The notes under the pieces were generated by a model that was given only the letters and a program-made list of their open reading frames with translations, made no database searches and was not told where the DNA came from. A DNA stretch of 18,933 nucleotides from Arthrobacter sp. (lineage in GTDB: Bacteria; Actinomycetota; Actinomycetes; Actinomycetales; Micrococcaceae), in assembly GCA_030146405.1 (NCBI GenBank), contig JASLBS010000007.1, positions 1 to 18,933 of the forward strand. Reading direction: 5' to 3'. How positions within the stretch are numbered: position 1 is the stretch's first letter; the number at the start of each line of letters is the position of its first letter. The position numbers were made by a program, and so were the translations under genes. Positions 1-7,051 of this stretch are shown here, one piece after another.

Positions 1-405
1 GCAGCGGAGGAAGATCCTCCGCATCGCGACGTTGTCCTCCCTGGTCTGTCCCTCGAACCGGTTGACCTTCGGCATGGTGGTGAAGACGTGGCGGGTCGCT
101 GCGCGCAGCACGTCCGTTCCCAGTCCACGGCCGCGGAAGGGGCCATCGATGCGGAGGTCGAACAACGGGCTGTCCTCGCTGAGGTCCTCGAGCCTGAGGA
201 GACCGATGCGGCCGTGATCCGCGGAGTCGAGCCAGAAGGAGTCGTTGTCCTCGTCCCGGAAGGCACCCCGTGCGATCGAGTTCTCCACGAAGCTGCGGGT
301 CTGGCGGTGGTTCACGTGGAAGGGGAACTCGTTGCGTGTCATGAAGTCCACGAGCGCCTCGTGGTCCGGGCCGGCGGGGTCGATGCGTACAAGTGTGATC
401 GGCAT
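1..405 (-). CDS. GNAT-family N-acetyltransferase (C-terminus cut off by window edge)
   Basis: The 135 visible codons start at an ATG at 405-403 and run off the left edge. The protein has GNAT acetyltransferase features: near residues 92-97 it reads RGRGLG, the acetyl-CoA pyrophosphate-binding loop (motif A, R/Q-x-x-G-x-G/A), followed by a helix and later NRFEGQTREDNVAMRR, typical of motif B. Family members move an acetyl group from acetyl-CoA to an amine on a small molecule or protein; nothing visible shows which substrate. Only 11 bp separate it from the DUF998 gene upstream, so the two are probably co-transcribed. No strong ribosome binding site is seen before the ATG. The family call is firm, the substrate unknown. 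Confidence 0.85.
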   Translation of the reverse strand, partial: MPITLVRIDPAGPDHEALVDFMTRNEFPFHVNHRQTRSFVENSIARGAFRDEDNDSFWLDSADHGRIGLLRLEDLSEDSPLFDLRIDGPFRGRGLGTDVLRAATRHVFTTMPKVNRFEGQTREDNVAMRRIFLRC

Positions 406-416
406 ACTGCCGCACT

Positions 417-1130
417 CTACTGTGCGCCGGATCCGATGGGATCAGGCGACTCCCGACGCTGCCCGTCCAATGTCCCAGGCTGCCCTCCTGACGTCCTGAG
501 CAGAACCACCCCCATCGCAGCTCCCCACAGCGTGAGGGTGTCGAAGGCGATCCGTTCGGTGAGGCCCAGACCGAGTGCCAGGGATGGTCCTCCACCGATC
601 GCGTCGATGAAGAGGACGAATCCGAGGACCGAGACGAGCACGCTCACCGCCGTCAGGACCGATGCCCGACGGGCGGCTCTCGTGCCCCGCAGTGCGAGGA
701 CCAGGATGATCATGCCCATCCATTGCGCGGCTGCCTGAGCGAGGGCCGTGACGTCGTGCGCCGCGGGCCGGAGGTCCCAGGGCAGGAGGCCGACGGCGAT
801 CACGAGCAGGCCCCCTGCCGCGAGGAACGCCATCGCGATTCTTCCCGACCGCGGACGCGGCCAGGCGGACCAGAGGAGGATGGCGCCCGCCGTCAGGAAG
901 GCCCCGTTGGCAACCGTCGATCCGTTGGCGAGCAGATGCGCAGGGGAGCAGATGTAGCGCTCCACCCGGGTACCGACGTCGAAGGCGCCACAGGTAGTGA
1001 CGCCGAGGTCGCTGATGAAGTTCGACGACCACGAGTACCGTTCCGGCCAGGCAGCGGCGGCGATGATCTGCGCCGGAAGGATCAGCAGGCCGAGGATCCA
1101 TAGGGTGGCACCCCACCGAAGTTTCGTCAT
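417..1130 (-). CDS. DUF998 family integral membrane protein
   Basis: A 237-residue, strongly hydrophobic protein with about six predicted membrane segments (roughly residues 7-29, 73-92, 98-118, 128-148, 156-178 and 190-212). The loop after the first segment reads SSNFISDLG, the hallmark of DUF998 proteins, and is followed by Cys47 and Cys61. The function of this family is not established. The ATG at 1130 lies about 12 nt from a perfect palindrome shared with the divergent TetR gene, so repression by that regulator is likely (inference). The gene is followed after 11 bp by the acetyltransferase gene. The last 25 residues are polar and lack recognisable features. Confidence 0.8.
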   Translation of the reverse strand: MTKLRWGATLWILGLLILPAQIIAAAAWPERYSWSSNFISDLGVTTCGAFDVGTRVERYICSPAHLLANGSTVANGAFLTAGAILLWSAWPRPRSGRIAMAFLAAGGLLVIAVGLLPWDLRPAAHDVTALAQAAAQWMGMIILVLALRGTRAARRASVLTAVSVLVSVLGFVLFIDAIGGGPSLALGLGLTERIAFDTLTLWGAAMGVVLLRTSGGQPGTLDGQRRESPDPIGSGAQ

Positions 1131-1141
1131 GGAACGAGCCT

Positions 1142-1159
1142 ACAATACGAGCGTATTGT
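1142..1159. promoter_or_regulatory. Putative TetR operator (palindrome) between DUF998 gene and TetR gene
   Basis: The sequence ACAATACG-AG-CGTATTGT is a perfect 8+8 bp inverted repeat with a 2-bp centre, AT-rich in otherwise GC-rich DNA. It lies 11 bp from the DUF998 start and 23 bp from the TetR start, where a homodimeric TetR repressor that controls itself and its divergent neighbour would bind. The palindrome is seen directly; binding is inferred. Confidence 0.7.
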
Positions 1160-1182
1160 TTTGGTCGGGGTAATCTCGACCA

Positions 1183-1740
1183 GTGACCCCTCCAGCCGCA
1201 GACCGCATCCTCAGTGCGGTCCAGGACCTTCTGATGAACCGTGGGATCGAGGACGTGACGATCAGGAATGTCGCGGCAGCGGCGGGGGTCTCCGTCGGGG
1301 CCGTGCAACACCACTACAGGACGAAGGACGAGCTGCTGATGGCAGCCATGGACAGGGTCTCCGAGGAGTTCATCGGGCGAGTCACCCTGGCGACCGACCC
1401 GGGGGCGGATCCCAGAACGAACCTGGCAGCGGTGTGCCACATCCTGGGAGGTGTCGACGAGGAGGCACGTAGTGCTTCGGTGGTGTGGCTCGCCTACGCC
1501 TCGAAGGCAGCCACTTCGGAACCGGTGGCACGGGCGCACCGGGAATCATGGTGGCTCATGGAACACGGACTCTCGACACTGCTACAGCAGGTGAACCCCG
1601 TGCTCGGTCGCGACGATGCCGCCATGCTCATGGCACTGCTGGACGGAATCGCTGTTGCTCGAGCAACGGAGACCGATCGCATGACGTCCCGGCGCGCCCA
1701 CCACCTCATCGCCCGATTCCTGGAGTGCTTCGAACCCTGA
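1183..1740 (+). CDS. TetR/AcrR-family transcriptional regulator
   Basis: A 185-residue protein with a TetR-type N-terminal helix-turn-helix: residues 7-50 include MNRGIEDVTIRNV, AAAAGVSVGAVQHHY and RTKDEL, matching the family pattern ending in YxxF/HYxxKxxL. The C-terminal ligand domain is divergent, as usual, and includes WLAYASKA and ALLDGIAVA, resembling the BetI-like C-terminal class. The start is a GTG at 1183 with no clear ribosome binding site. A perfect palindrome 23 bp upstream is the likely operator, implying autoregulation and control of the divergent DUF998/acetyltransferase pair. The ligand cannot be deduced. Despite the BetI-like look, there is no link to the betaine genes 6 kb away other than proximity. 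Confidence 0.88.
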   Translation: MTPPAADRILSAVQDLLMNRGIEDVTIRNVAAAAGVSVGAVQHHYRTKDELLMAAMDRVSEEFIGRVTLATDPGADPRTNLAAVCHILGGVDEEARSASVVWLAYASKAATSEPVARAHRESWWLMEHGLSTLLQQVNPVLGRDDAAMLMALLDGIAVARATETDRMTSRRAHHLIARFLECFEP

Positions 1741-1776
1741 TCGCGCGGTTCGAGCGCACTGCCGGCCGTCGTGCGA

Positions 1777-3003
1777 CTAGGCGCGCGGGGCTGATGCGAT
1801 GCTCCCCGGTGCTCCCCGTAGCGCGAACACGGCGATCAAGCAGGACACCACGGCCAGGGCCCCGGTGAAGACCACGACGCCGGGCCAGTCGAAGCGTCCG
1901 AAGCACAGCCCGCCCACCCACCCGAGGATGCTGGACCCTGCGTAGTACGCGAAGTTGTACAGGCCCGAGGCCTGGGCACGGCCCGTGCTGGAGAGAAGGG
2001 GAGTCCACCCGGAGGCCACCGAATGCGACGCGAAGAACCCCCCGGTGAAGATGATCAGGCCCAGGACCACGAGGGGCAGAGAGCCGGCGAGGGTTGCCGC
2101 GAGACCGATCAGGGACACCGGTGCGGCCGCGAGGAGGACCGGGAGCCGGCCGAACCGCGCAGCGAGGCCTCCCGCCAGGCGAGAGGTCACCGTGCCCGCC
2201 AGATAGGCGAGGAACAACAGGCTCACCAGGGCCGCGGGCAGCAGGAATGGTGGGCTCTCGAGGTGGAACCCGAGATAGTTGTAGACCGCTACGAACCCGC
2301 CCATCAGGAGGAAGCCCTGCGCGTAGATGGCCAGCAGGCGGGGCGACCGCAGGTTGAGAGCCACCCGCGACACCAGGGACGGGCCGCGCCCGCGGACGGT
2401 GGGGCGGAACCCGCGGGGCCGCGGTGCGAGCATCAGGAAGGCGATCGCCGCACCGCCCGCCATGATGCTCACGGCCAGCACCCCGGCACGCCAGCCCAGC
2501 AGGTCCCCGATCGGCCCGGCCACCAGCCGCCCGGTCAACCCGCCGAGTGTGGTTCCGGCGATATAGGTTCCCGCGGCCACCGCCGCGTGCAGTCTCTGCA
2601 CCTCTTCGTGCAGGTACACGAGCGCCGTCCCGGGCACACCCCCGAGCGCCACACCCTCGAGGAAGCGGAGTGCGATCAGTACACCGAAGGAGGGCGCGAA
2701 GGTCGCCAGGAACCCGAGGACGACGGCGGCGCCGATGGCCCACGTCATGGTGCGTCTGCGCCCCACGCGGTCGGCGACGGCGGACCACGGAAGGACGGCC
2801 AGTGCGAGGCCGAGGGTTGCCGCGGAGATGGTCAGTGCGGCATCGGCGGGGGAGACGCTGAACTCGGCCGCGACGCCGGTGAGCACCCCCTGGAACGAAT
2901 ACAACTGGGCGAAGGTGGCCACCCCGGCGAAGAGGAGGGCGAGCAGGATCCGCCGATACGCCGGAGAACCCTTCGCGTGGCCGGGCCACGGGTCAGTGGA
3001 CAC
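1777..3003 (-). CDS. MFS transporter (12-TM, YnfM/AraJ-like)
   Basis: A 408-residue polytopic membrane protein of the major facilitator superfamily, with about 12 hydrophobic segments. The loop between segments 2 and 3 carries ADRVGRRRT, the MFS motif A (G/D-x-x-x-D-R-x-G-R-R). The segment LLALLFAGVATFAQLYSFQGVL at the N-terminus (spanning a little over 20 residues) resembles the YnfM group of proton-driven efflux carriers. The substrate is not deducible. I prefer the GTG at 3003, which gives MSTDPWPGH; an in-frame GTG at 3030 would add nine residues, and neither has a good ribosome binding site. The gene follows trmB by 30-60 bp on the same strand, so co-transcription is likely. It converges with tetR across a 36-bp gap. 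Confidence 0.85.
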   Translation of the reverse strand: MSTDPWPGHAKGSPAYRRILLALLFAGVATFAQLYSFQGVLTGVAAEFSVSPADAALTISAATLGLALAVLPWSAVADRVGRRRTMTWAIGAAVVLGFLATFAPSFGVLIALRFLEGVALGGVPGTALVYLHEEVQRLHAAVAAGTYIAGTTLGGLTGRLVAGPIGDLLGWRAGVLAVSIMAGGAAIAFLMLAPRPRGFRPTVRGRGPSLVSRVALNLRSPRLLAIYAQGFLLMGGFVAVYNYLGFHLESPPFLLPAALVSLLFLAYLAGTVTSRLAGGLAARFGRLPVLLAAAPVSLIGLAATLAGSLPLVVLGLIIFTGGFFASHSVASGWTPLLSSTGRAQASGLYNFAYYAGSSILGWVGGLCFGRFDWPGVVVFTGALAVVSCLIAVFALRGAPGSIASAPRA

Positions 3004-3059
3004 GGGACCGCCCAGCCCGTACCCGCGCACAAGGTACCGTCATCGGTGTCGAACCGACC

Positions 3060-3938
3060 TCAGCGGCGACGGTAGGCGAGGTCGAAGACCATCCGACCGG
3101 CGGTGAGAGCCTTGTTCTCGAAGCTGGTCAGGGTACGGCCCTCGAAGCGGGGAGCCCATCCACCCGAGGTGTCGATCCCCTCGTTGACCCCCGTGTTGCC
3201 GGTGCTCACCGGGTCCTTGCCCTCGCGCACCGGTGCACCCCCCACCACGGACTCGACCCCGCTCTCCCACACCTGGGTGAGCGGGCTGTCCGCGCCGGTG
3301 CGCTCGCCGTCGTGCATGTTCTCGAAGGAGGCGCTGGCGCCCAGTACGGCACGCATCTGCACCGCGTAGCTGGACCAGTCGGTCGCGAGGCGGAGGATTC
3401 CCCCGGGCTCGATCACGCGCGCGGCGAGTTCCACGTAGTCCTCCTTGACCAGGCGCCGCTTGTGGTGGCGTACCTTGTGCCAGGGGTCGGGGAAGAACGT
3501 CCACAGTTCGGCCACGGACGACGCCGGGATCATGCCCGCGAAGGCCTCGGCGGCGTTGACCTGCGCCACCCGCACATTGGGCAACTCCTTCTGGCTGATT
3601 CGCAGCATGGTCTGGGCGAGACCCGGCCGGTACACCTCGAGGGCCAGGTAGTCGCGGTCGGGGTCGAGTTCGGCGGCGTGGGTGATGGCCTCGCCGAGCC
3701 CCGATCCCACCTCGATCACCAGCGGGGCGGACCGGCCGAAGGCCGCACCGACGTCGAACACGAAGCCGGGTGCCACCGAGGTGTCGGCGTTCGCGACGCG
3801 CGGCACCTCGATGAGGAAGTCGGCCGCAAGCTCGTCCCAGGCCTCACGACGACGGCCCTGGAGCCGCGAGCCCCGCCGGACGAAGGAGACGGGCTGGCTG
3901 CGGAAGGGCTGGTCGGAGGTCTCGGCGTGGGAATCCAT
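3060..3938 (-). CDS. trmB: tRNA (guanine-N7-)-methyltransferase TrmB
   Basis: TrmB forms m7G at position 46 of tRNA using S-adenosylmethionine. The 292-residue reading from the ATG at 3938 shows the SAM-binding motif I EVGSGLGE (76-83), the acidic LALEVYRP loop (98-105), the diagnostic motif PDPWHKVRHHKRR (150-162), and a C-terminal TSFENKALTAGRMVFDLAY that fits the family's T-x-F-E-x-K ending. About 45-50 residues of Gly/Ser/Glu-rich sequence (about 207-263) separate the core from that ending, longer than in E. coli TrmB. An upstream in-frame TTG at 3971 overlaps the hydrolase stop codon and would add 11 residues (303 aa); neither start has a clear ribosome binding site. It sits between the hydrolase and MFS genes on one strand. 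Confidence 0.92.
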   Translation of the reverse strand: MDSHAETSDQPFRSQPVSFVRRGSRLQGRRREAWDELAADFLIEVPRVANADTSVAPGFVFDVGAAFGRSAPLVIEVGSGLGEAITHAAELDPDRDYLALEVYRPGLAQTMLRISQKELPNVRVAQVNAAEAFAGMIPASSVAELWTFFPDPWHKVRHHKRRLVKEDYVELAARVIEPGGILRLATDWSSYAVQMRAVLGASASFENMHDGERTGADSPLTQVWESGVESVVGGAPVREGKDPVSTGNTGVNEGIDTSGGWAPRFEGRTLTSFENKALTAGRMVFDLAYRRR

Positions 3939-3967
3939 CACGTCAAGGCTACCGGGCGCCGCCGGAC

Positions 3968-4933
3968 TCAACGGCCGGGTGCGGTAGGGGAGAGGTGCCG
4001 CCGCAGCTCCCCGCAGAGCTCTCCGAGTGCCTGCGGCGCGCTGCGCGAGATCCCCGGAAAGGCGAGGAACCCGTGCGGCATGCCCACATAGGTGGTGAGC
4101 CGCACCTGAACGCCCGCCGCGCGGAGGGCGGCGGCGTAGCGCAGTCCGTCGTCACGGAGTGGATCGTGCTCCGCCACCTGGATCAGTGCCGTGGGCAGCC
4201 CTCGGTGATCGGGCGCCAGCAGGGGCGAGGCATAGGGGTGGAAGTGGTCGGCGGGATCGGGGGCATAGCGGTCCCGGAAGGCGATGGCGTCCCGTCTGGT
4301 CAGGATCGGCGCGTTCGCATTCTCGTCCATCGAGCCACCCGTGGCGGTCAGGTCCGTGGACGGGTAGATCAGCCCCTGGAAGGCGAGCGCCGGTCCTGAG
4401 CGATCGCGCGCCATGAGCGTCACCACTGCGGCGAGATTCCCGCCCGCGCTGTCTCCCACCACTGCGACCCTCGTGCCGTCCGCCTTCCACTCGACGGCGC
4501 GGTCCACCAGTTCCAGCAGCGCCGCATAGCAGTCCTCGGCAGCGACCGGCCAGCGGTGGGCGGGTGCGAGGCCGTAGGCCACGGAGGCGACGACGACGCG
4601 CGCCTGCGCTGCGATGTTGCTCGCCAGCCAGTCGTAGGTGTCCAGCGTGCCGGTGGCCCACCCACCGCCGTGCAGCAGCACGACGAGCGGCAGCATCCCC
4701 GAGGCGTCCTCAGGACGGTACACCCTCACCGGCACACGCCCGGCGGCACCCGCAGCGGAATCCTCGTCGACCGTCACCCCCGGTGCGAGGCCACCGAGCA
4801 ACAGGTCGATCAACGGGTTGTGCCCGATGGACCGTTGCTGGCCGGCGAGGACCTCCTCGTCGCTCCTGCCCGTGAGCGTCAGCCTGCCCAGTGCTTTCCC
4901 GATCAATCGCGTCCGTAGGTCCAGCTTCGTCAT
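3968..4933 (-). CDS. Alpha/beta hydrolase, hormone-sensitive-lipase-type (family IV) esterase
   Basis: A 321-residue cytoplasmic esterase/lipase-like enzyme with the full family IV signature. The oxyanion-hole motif HGGGW is at 88-92, the nucleophile elbow GDSAGG at 160-165 (Ser162), the catalytic Asp in EHDPLRD (Asp257) and the catalytic His in MPHGF (His287). It should hydrolyse a carboxylic ester; the natural substrate is unknown. The ATG at 4933 is preceded at good distance by GGAGGG, so it is preferred over the open frame running further upstream to 5206, which crosses the helicase promoter region. The stop codon is 29 bp before the preferred trmB start, or overlaps trmB if its TTG start is used, indicating an operon. 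Confidence 0.9.
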   Translation of the reverse strand: MTKLDLRTRLIGKALGRLTLTGRSDEEVLAGQQRSIGHNPLIDLLLGGLAPGVTVDEDSAAGAAGRVPVRVYRPEDASGMLPLVVLLHGGGWATGTLDTYDWLASNIAAQARVVVASVAYGLAPAHRWPVAAEDCYAALLELVDRAVEWKADGTRVAVVGDSAGGNLAAVVTLMARDRSGPALAFQGLIYPSTDLTATGGSMDENANAPILTRRDAIAFRDRYAPDPADHFHPYASPLLAPDHRGLPTALIQVAEHDPLRDDGLRYAAALRAAGVQVRLTTYVGMPHGFLAFPGISRSAPQALGELCGELRRHLSPTAPGR

Positions 4934-5247
4934 ACCGGTCTCCCTCCTGCATCCGACATCCGTCCTTGGCGAAGCTATCCCACGGGCGGTACCTTGCCAT
5001 CGGTGGAGGCGCGCTGGTCCTCGATGCGGGTATCGGAGGGCGCTGCTGATAAAGTGGAACCACTTGCCTGCGCACCACGGACACAGTCCGTCAGTTCGAA
5101 CGCGCAGCCTGCGTCGATGAACGCATTCTTTTGTCCCGCATCCAGCTTCCGAACAGGTTGCGCGGTGGACACTGTCTGACTTTTCTTCGGCGAACCCTCG
5201 TGCCAACCGGTGCCGGGGAAGATGAGAAGAAAGTTCGTGTTAATTAC
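4934..5247. promoter_or_regulatory. 314-bp divergent intergenic region upstream of hydrolase and DEAD-box helicase
   Basis: No gene is seen here. The hydrolase ribosome binding site (GGAGGG on the minus strand) lies at 4940-4946. A perfect inverted repeat AAGTGG-AA-CCACTT is at 5052-5065, next to the AT-rich TGATAAAG. The last 100 bp before the helicase are less GC-rich than the genes and end in GTTAATTAC just before the ATG, with only a weak ribosome binding site (GAAGAAAG about 13 nt upstream). The length and low GC suggest a long untranslated leader for the helicase, as in several cold-induced RNA helicase genes, but no known RNA motif is recognised. Confidence 0.45.
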
Positions 5248-6918
5248 ATGACTACTTTTGCTGCCCTCGGTGTGCCCAAAGCGCTGGTCGAGAACCTCGA
5301 CGCGCAGGGGATCACCGAACCATTCCCCATCCAGGTGAAGTCCCTCCCGGACTCCCTCGCAGGACGCGACGTCCTCGGCCGTGGCCGGACCGGCTCCGGC
5401 AAGACCCTGGCGTTCGCACTGCCCATGGTCACCCGTCTCTCGGAGCAGGAAGCGGCGTACCGCCGCAAGCCGGGGCGCCCGCTGGCCCTCGTGCTCGCAC
5501 CGACCCGCGAGCTCGCCACCCAGATCAACGCCACGGTGGAACCGCTGGCCAAGGAACTGGGGCTCACCACCACGGTGATCTACGGCGGTGTGTCCCAGCA
5601 GCGCCAGGAGAAGGCGCTGCGCGCGGGGGTCGACATCGTCATCGCCTGCCCCGGTCGCCTCGAGGACCTGATGCGTCAGAAGCTCATCACCCTCGAATCG
5701 GTCGAGATCACCATCCTCGACGAGGCCGACCACATGGCGGACCTCGGGTTCCTGCCCGTGGTCAAGAAGCTCCTCGACACCACGCCCGCCGACGGCCAGC
5801 GCCTGCTGTTCTCGGCAACGCTGGACAACGGTGTGGACAAGGTGGTCAACCGCTACATGACCAACCCCGTGACCCACTCCGTGGATGACCCGCAGGCCGC
5901 GGTGACCACCATGGAGCACCACGTGCTCCTGATCGGCGACCAGACCCAGAAGAAGCAGCTCATCGTGCAGCTCGCCTCGGGGACCGGCCGCCGCCTGCTC
6001 TTCATGCGGACCAAGCACCACGCCCGCAAGCTCGCCAAGACCCTGACCGACGCCGGCATCCCCGCCGTCGATCTCCACGGGAACCTCTCGCAGAACGCCC
6101 GTGACCGCAACCTGGCCGAGTTCTCCACGGGGGATGTCCGCGTACTGGTGGCCACCGACGTCGCCGCCCGCGGCGTCCACGTGGACGATGTCGAGCTCGT
6201 GGTCCACGTGGATCCGCCCACGGAGCACAAGGCATACCTGCACCGCTCCGGCCGCACGGCCCGTGCCGGGTCCTCGGGAACGGTGGTCACGATCACCCTG
6301 CCCGAGCAGAAGTCCGAGGTCCAGAAGCTCATGAAGGCTGCGGGCGTCGACGTGGCGTTCGAGAACGTCAAGGCGACCTCACCGCTCGTGCAGTCCCTCA
6401 TCGGTGACATCGCCGACAAGATCGATCCCCGCACCCGGGCCGCGCTCCTCGCTTCCCGCGAGGCCACCCGCGGCGCAGGTACCTCCACGGGTGCGAACGC
6501 CGAGCGCAAGCGCGCCCGCCGTGGCACCGCTTCTCCGGCCGCCGGCGGTCGTGGTGGCAGAGGTGGCCGCGGACGAGTGGCCGCTGACCCCCAGGCAGCG
6601 CAGGGCAACCGCGCCGAGCGCCGCAAGGACCAGCCGCAGGCACCACGTTTCGGTTCCGATGCACCGAAGTCGGACGGTTCAGGACGGCGCTCGGCCGAGT
6701 CCCGCTCCACCTCGGAGACCAGCACGCGCAGTCGCCGACCGGCAACGGGCCAGCGCGCGGGTGACGGCGCACGCCGCTCCGCAGCCGGTGGCACGACGTC
6801 GGGTGGTAGCCAGCGGGTCCACTCGTCGTCCTCGACGCCCCGCACCGAAGGAGGGGCCCGCCGTTCCGGTGGTTCCCGCAGGGCCAGCGCTCCGGCGTCG
6901 AACGACCGCTCGCGCTAG
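5248..6918 (+). CDS. DEAD-box ATP-dependent RNA helicase with RG/S-rich C-terminal tail
   Basis: A 556-residue ATP-dependent RNA unwinding enzyme with all DEAD-box motifs in order: Q motif around FPIQ (Gln29), Walker A GRTGSGKT (45-52), PTRELATQ (85-92), GG (113-114), CPGRLEDL (134-141), DEAD (158-161), SAT (189-191), FMRTK (252-256), VATDVAARG (301-309) and HRSGRTARAG (332-341). Residues about 405-556 form a low-complexity basic tail rich in Arg, Gly, Ser and Ala, including GGRGGRGGRGR, typical of RNA-binding disordered tails in actinobacterial RhlE/DeaD-like helicases. The likely role is ribosome assembly or RNA turnover, especially in the cold (inference). The ATG at 5248 gives the canonical MTTFAALGVP start; the frame is open further upstream without good starts. 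A strong terminator follows. Confidence 0.93.
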   Translation: MTTFAALGVPKALVENLDAQGITEPFPIQVKSLPDSLAGRDVLGRGRTGSGKTLAFALPMVTRLSEQEAAYRRKPGRPLALVLAPTRELATQINATVEPLAKELGLTTTVIYGGVSQQRQEKALRAGVDIVIACPGRLEDLMRQKLITLESVEITILDEADHMADLGFLPVVKKLLDTTPADGQRLLFSATLDNGVDKVVNRYMTNPVTHSVDDPQAAVTTMEHHVLLIGDQTQKKQLIVQLASGTGRRLLFMRTKHHARKLAKTLTDAGIPAVDLHGNLSQNARDRNLAEFSTGDVRVLVATDVAARGVHVDDVELVVHVDPPTEHKAYLHRSGRTARAGSSGTVVTITLPEQKSEVQKLMKAAGVDVAFENVKATSPLVQSLIGDIADKIDPRTRAALLASREATRGAGTSTGANAERKRARRGTASPAAGGRGGRGGRGRVAADPQAAQGNRAERRKDQPQAPRFGSDAPKSDGSGRRSAESRSTSETSTRSRRPATGQRAGDGARRSAAGGTTSGGSQRVHSSSSTPRTEGGARRSGGSRRASAPASNDRSR

Positions 6919-6939
6919 GCGCCGTACCCCGAATGACTG

Positions 6940-6971
6940 AAGGACCCCCTCCTGGGCGGGAGGGGGTCCTT
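6940..6971. terminator. Bidirectional intrinsic terminator between helicase and gbcB
   Basis: AAGGACCCCCTCC (6940-6952) and its exact reverse complement (6959-6971) form a perfect 13-bp stem around a 6-nt loop. It lies 21 bp after the helicase stop codon and 80 bp after the gbcB stop on the other strand, between converging genes. The U-tract is poor on both strands, as is common in high-GC actinobacteria. Confidence 0.85.
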
Positions 6972-7020
6972 CGTTCGTGATGCGGTAGGTGGCGCTGAAG
7001 GGCATGAGCGCCCGGGCCGT

Positions 7021-7034
7021 GGACCCGAGGGTCC
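7021..7034. terminator. Small hairpin downstream of gbcB
   Basis: GGACCC-GA-GGGTCC is a perfect 6+6 bp inverted repeat starting 17 bp beyond the gbcB stop codon on the minus strand. It may serve as a weak first terminator or RNA 3' end before the stronger hairpin at 6940-6971. There is no U-tract, so the role is tentative. Confidence 0.3.
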
Positions 7035-7051
7035 GGAGTCGTCAGGGGCGG

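Noticed and set aside
1741..1776. Terminator between converging tetR and MFS genes
   Set aside because: Only a 5-bp stem (CGCAC/GTGCG, about 1755-1775) with an 11-nt loop and no U-tract is seen.
4934..5206. N-terminal extension of the alpha/beta hydrolase frame
   Set aside because: The ATG at 4933 has a strong ribosome binding site; the extension covers the divergent intergenic region and lacks family similarity.
4975..6243. Long minus-strand open frame (422 codons) opposite the DEAD-box helicase
   Set aside because: It overlaps a helicase with all motifs intact, its translation is His/Gly/Asp/Glu-rich without any recognisable fold, and it arises from GC-rich codon structure on the other strand.
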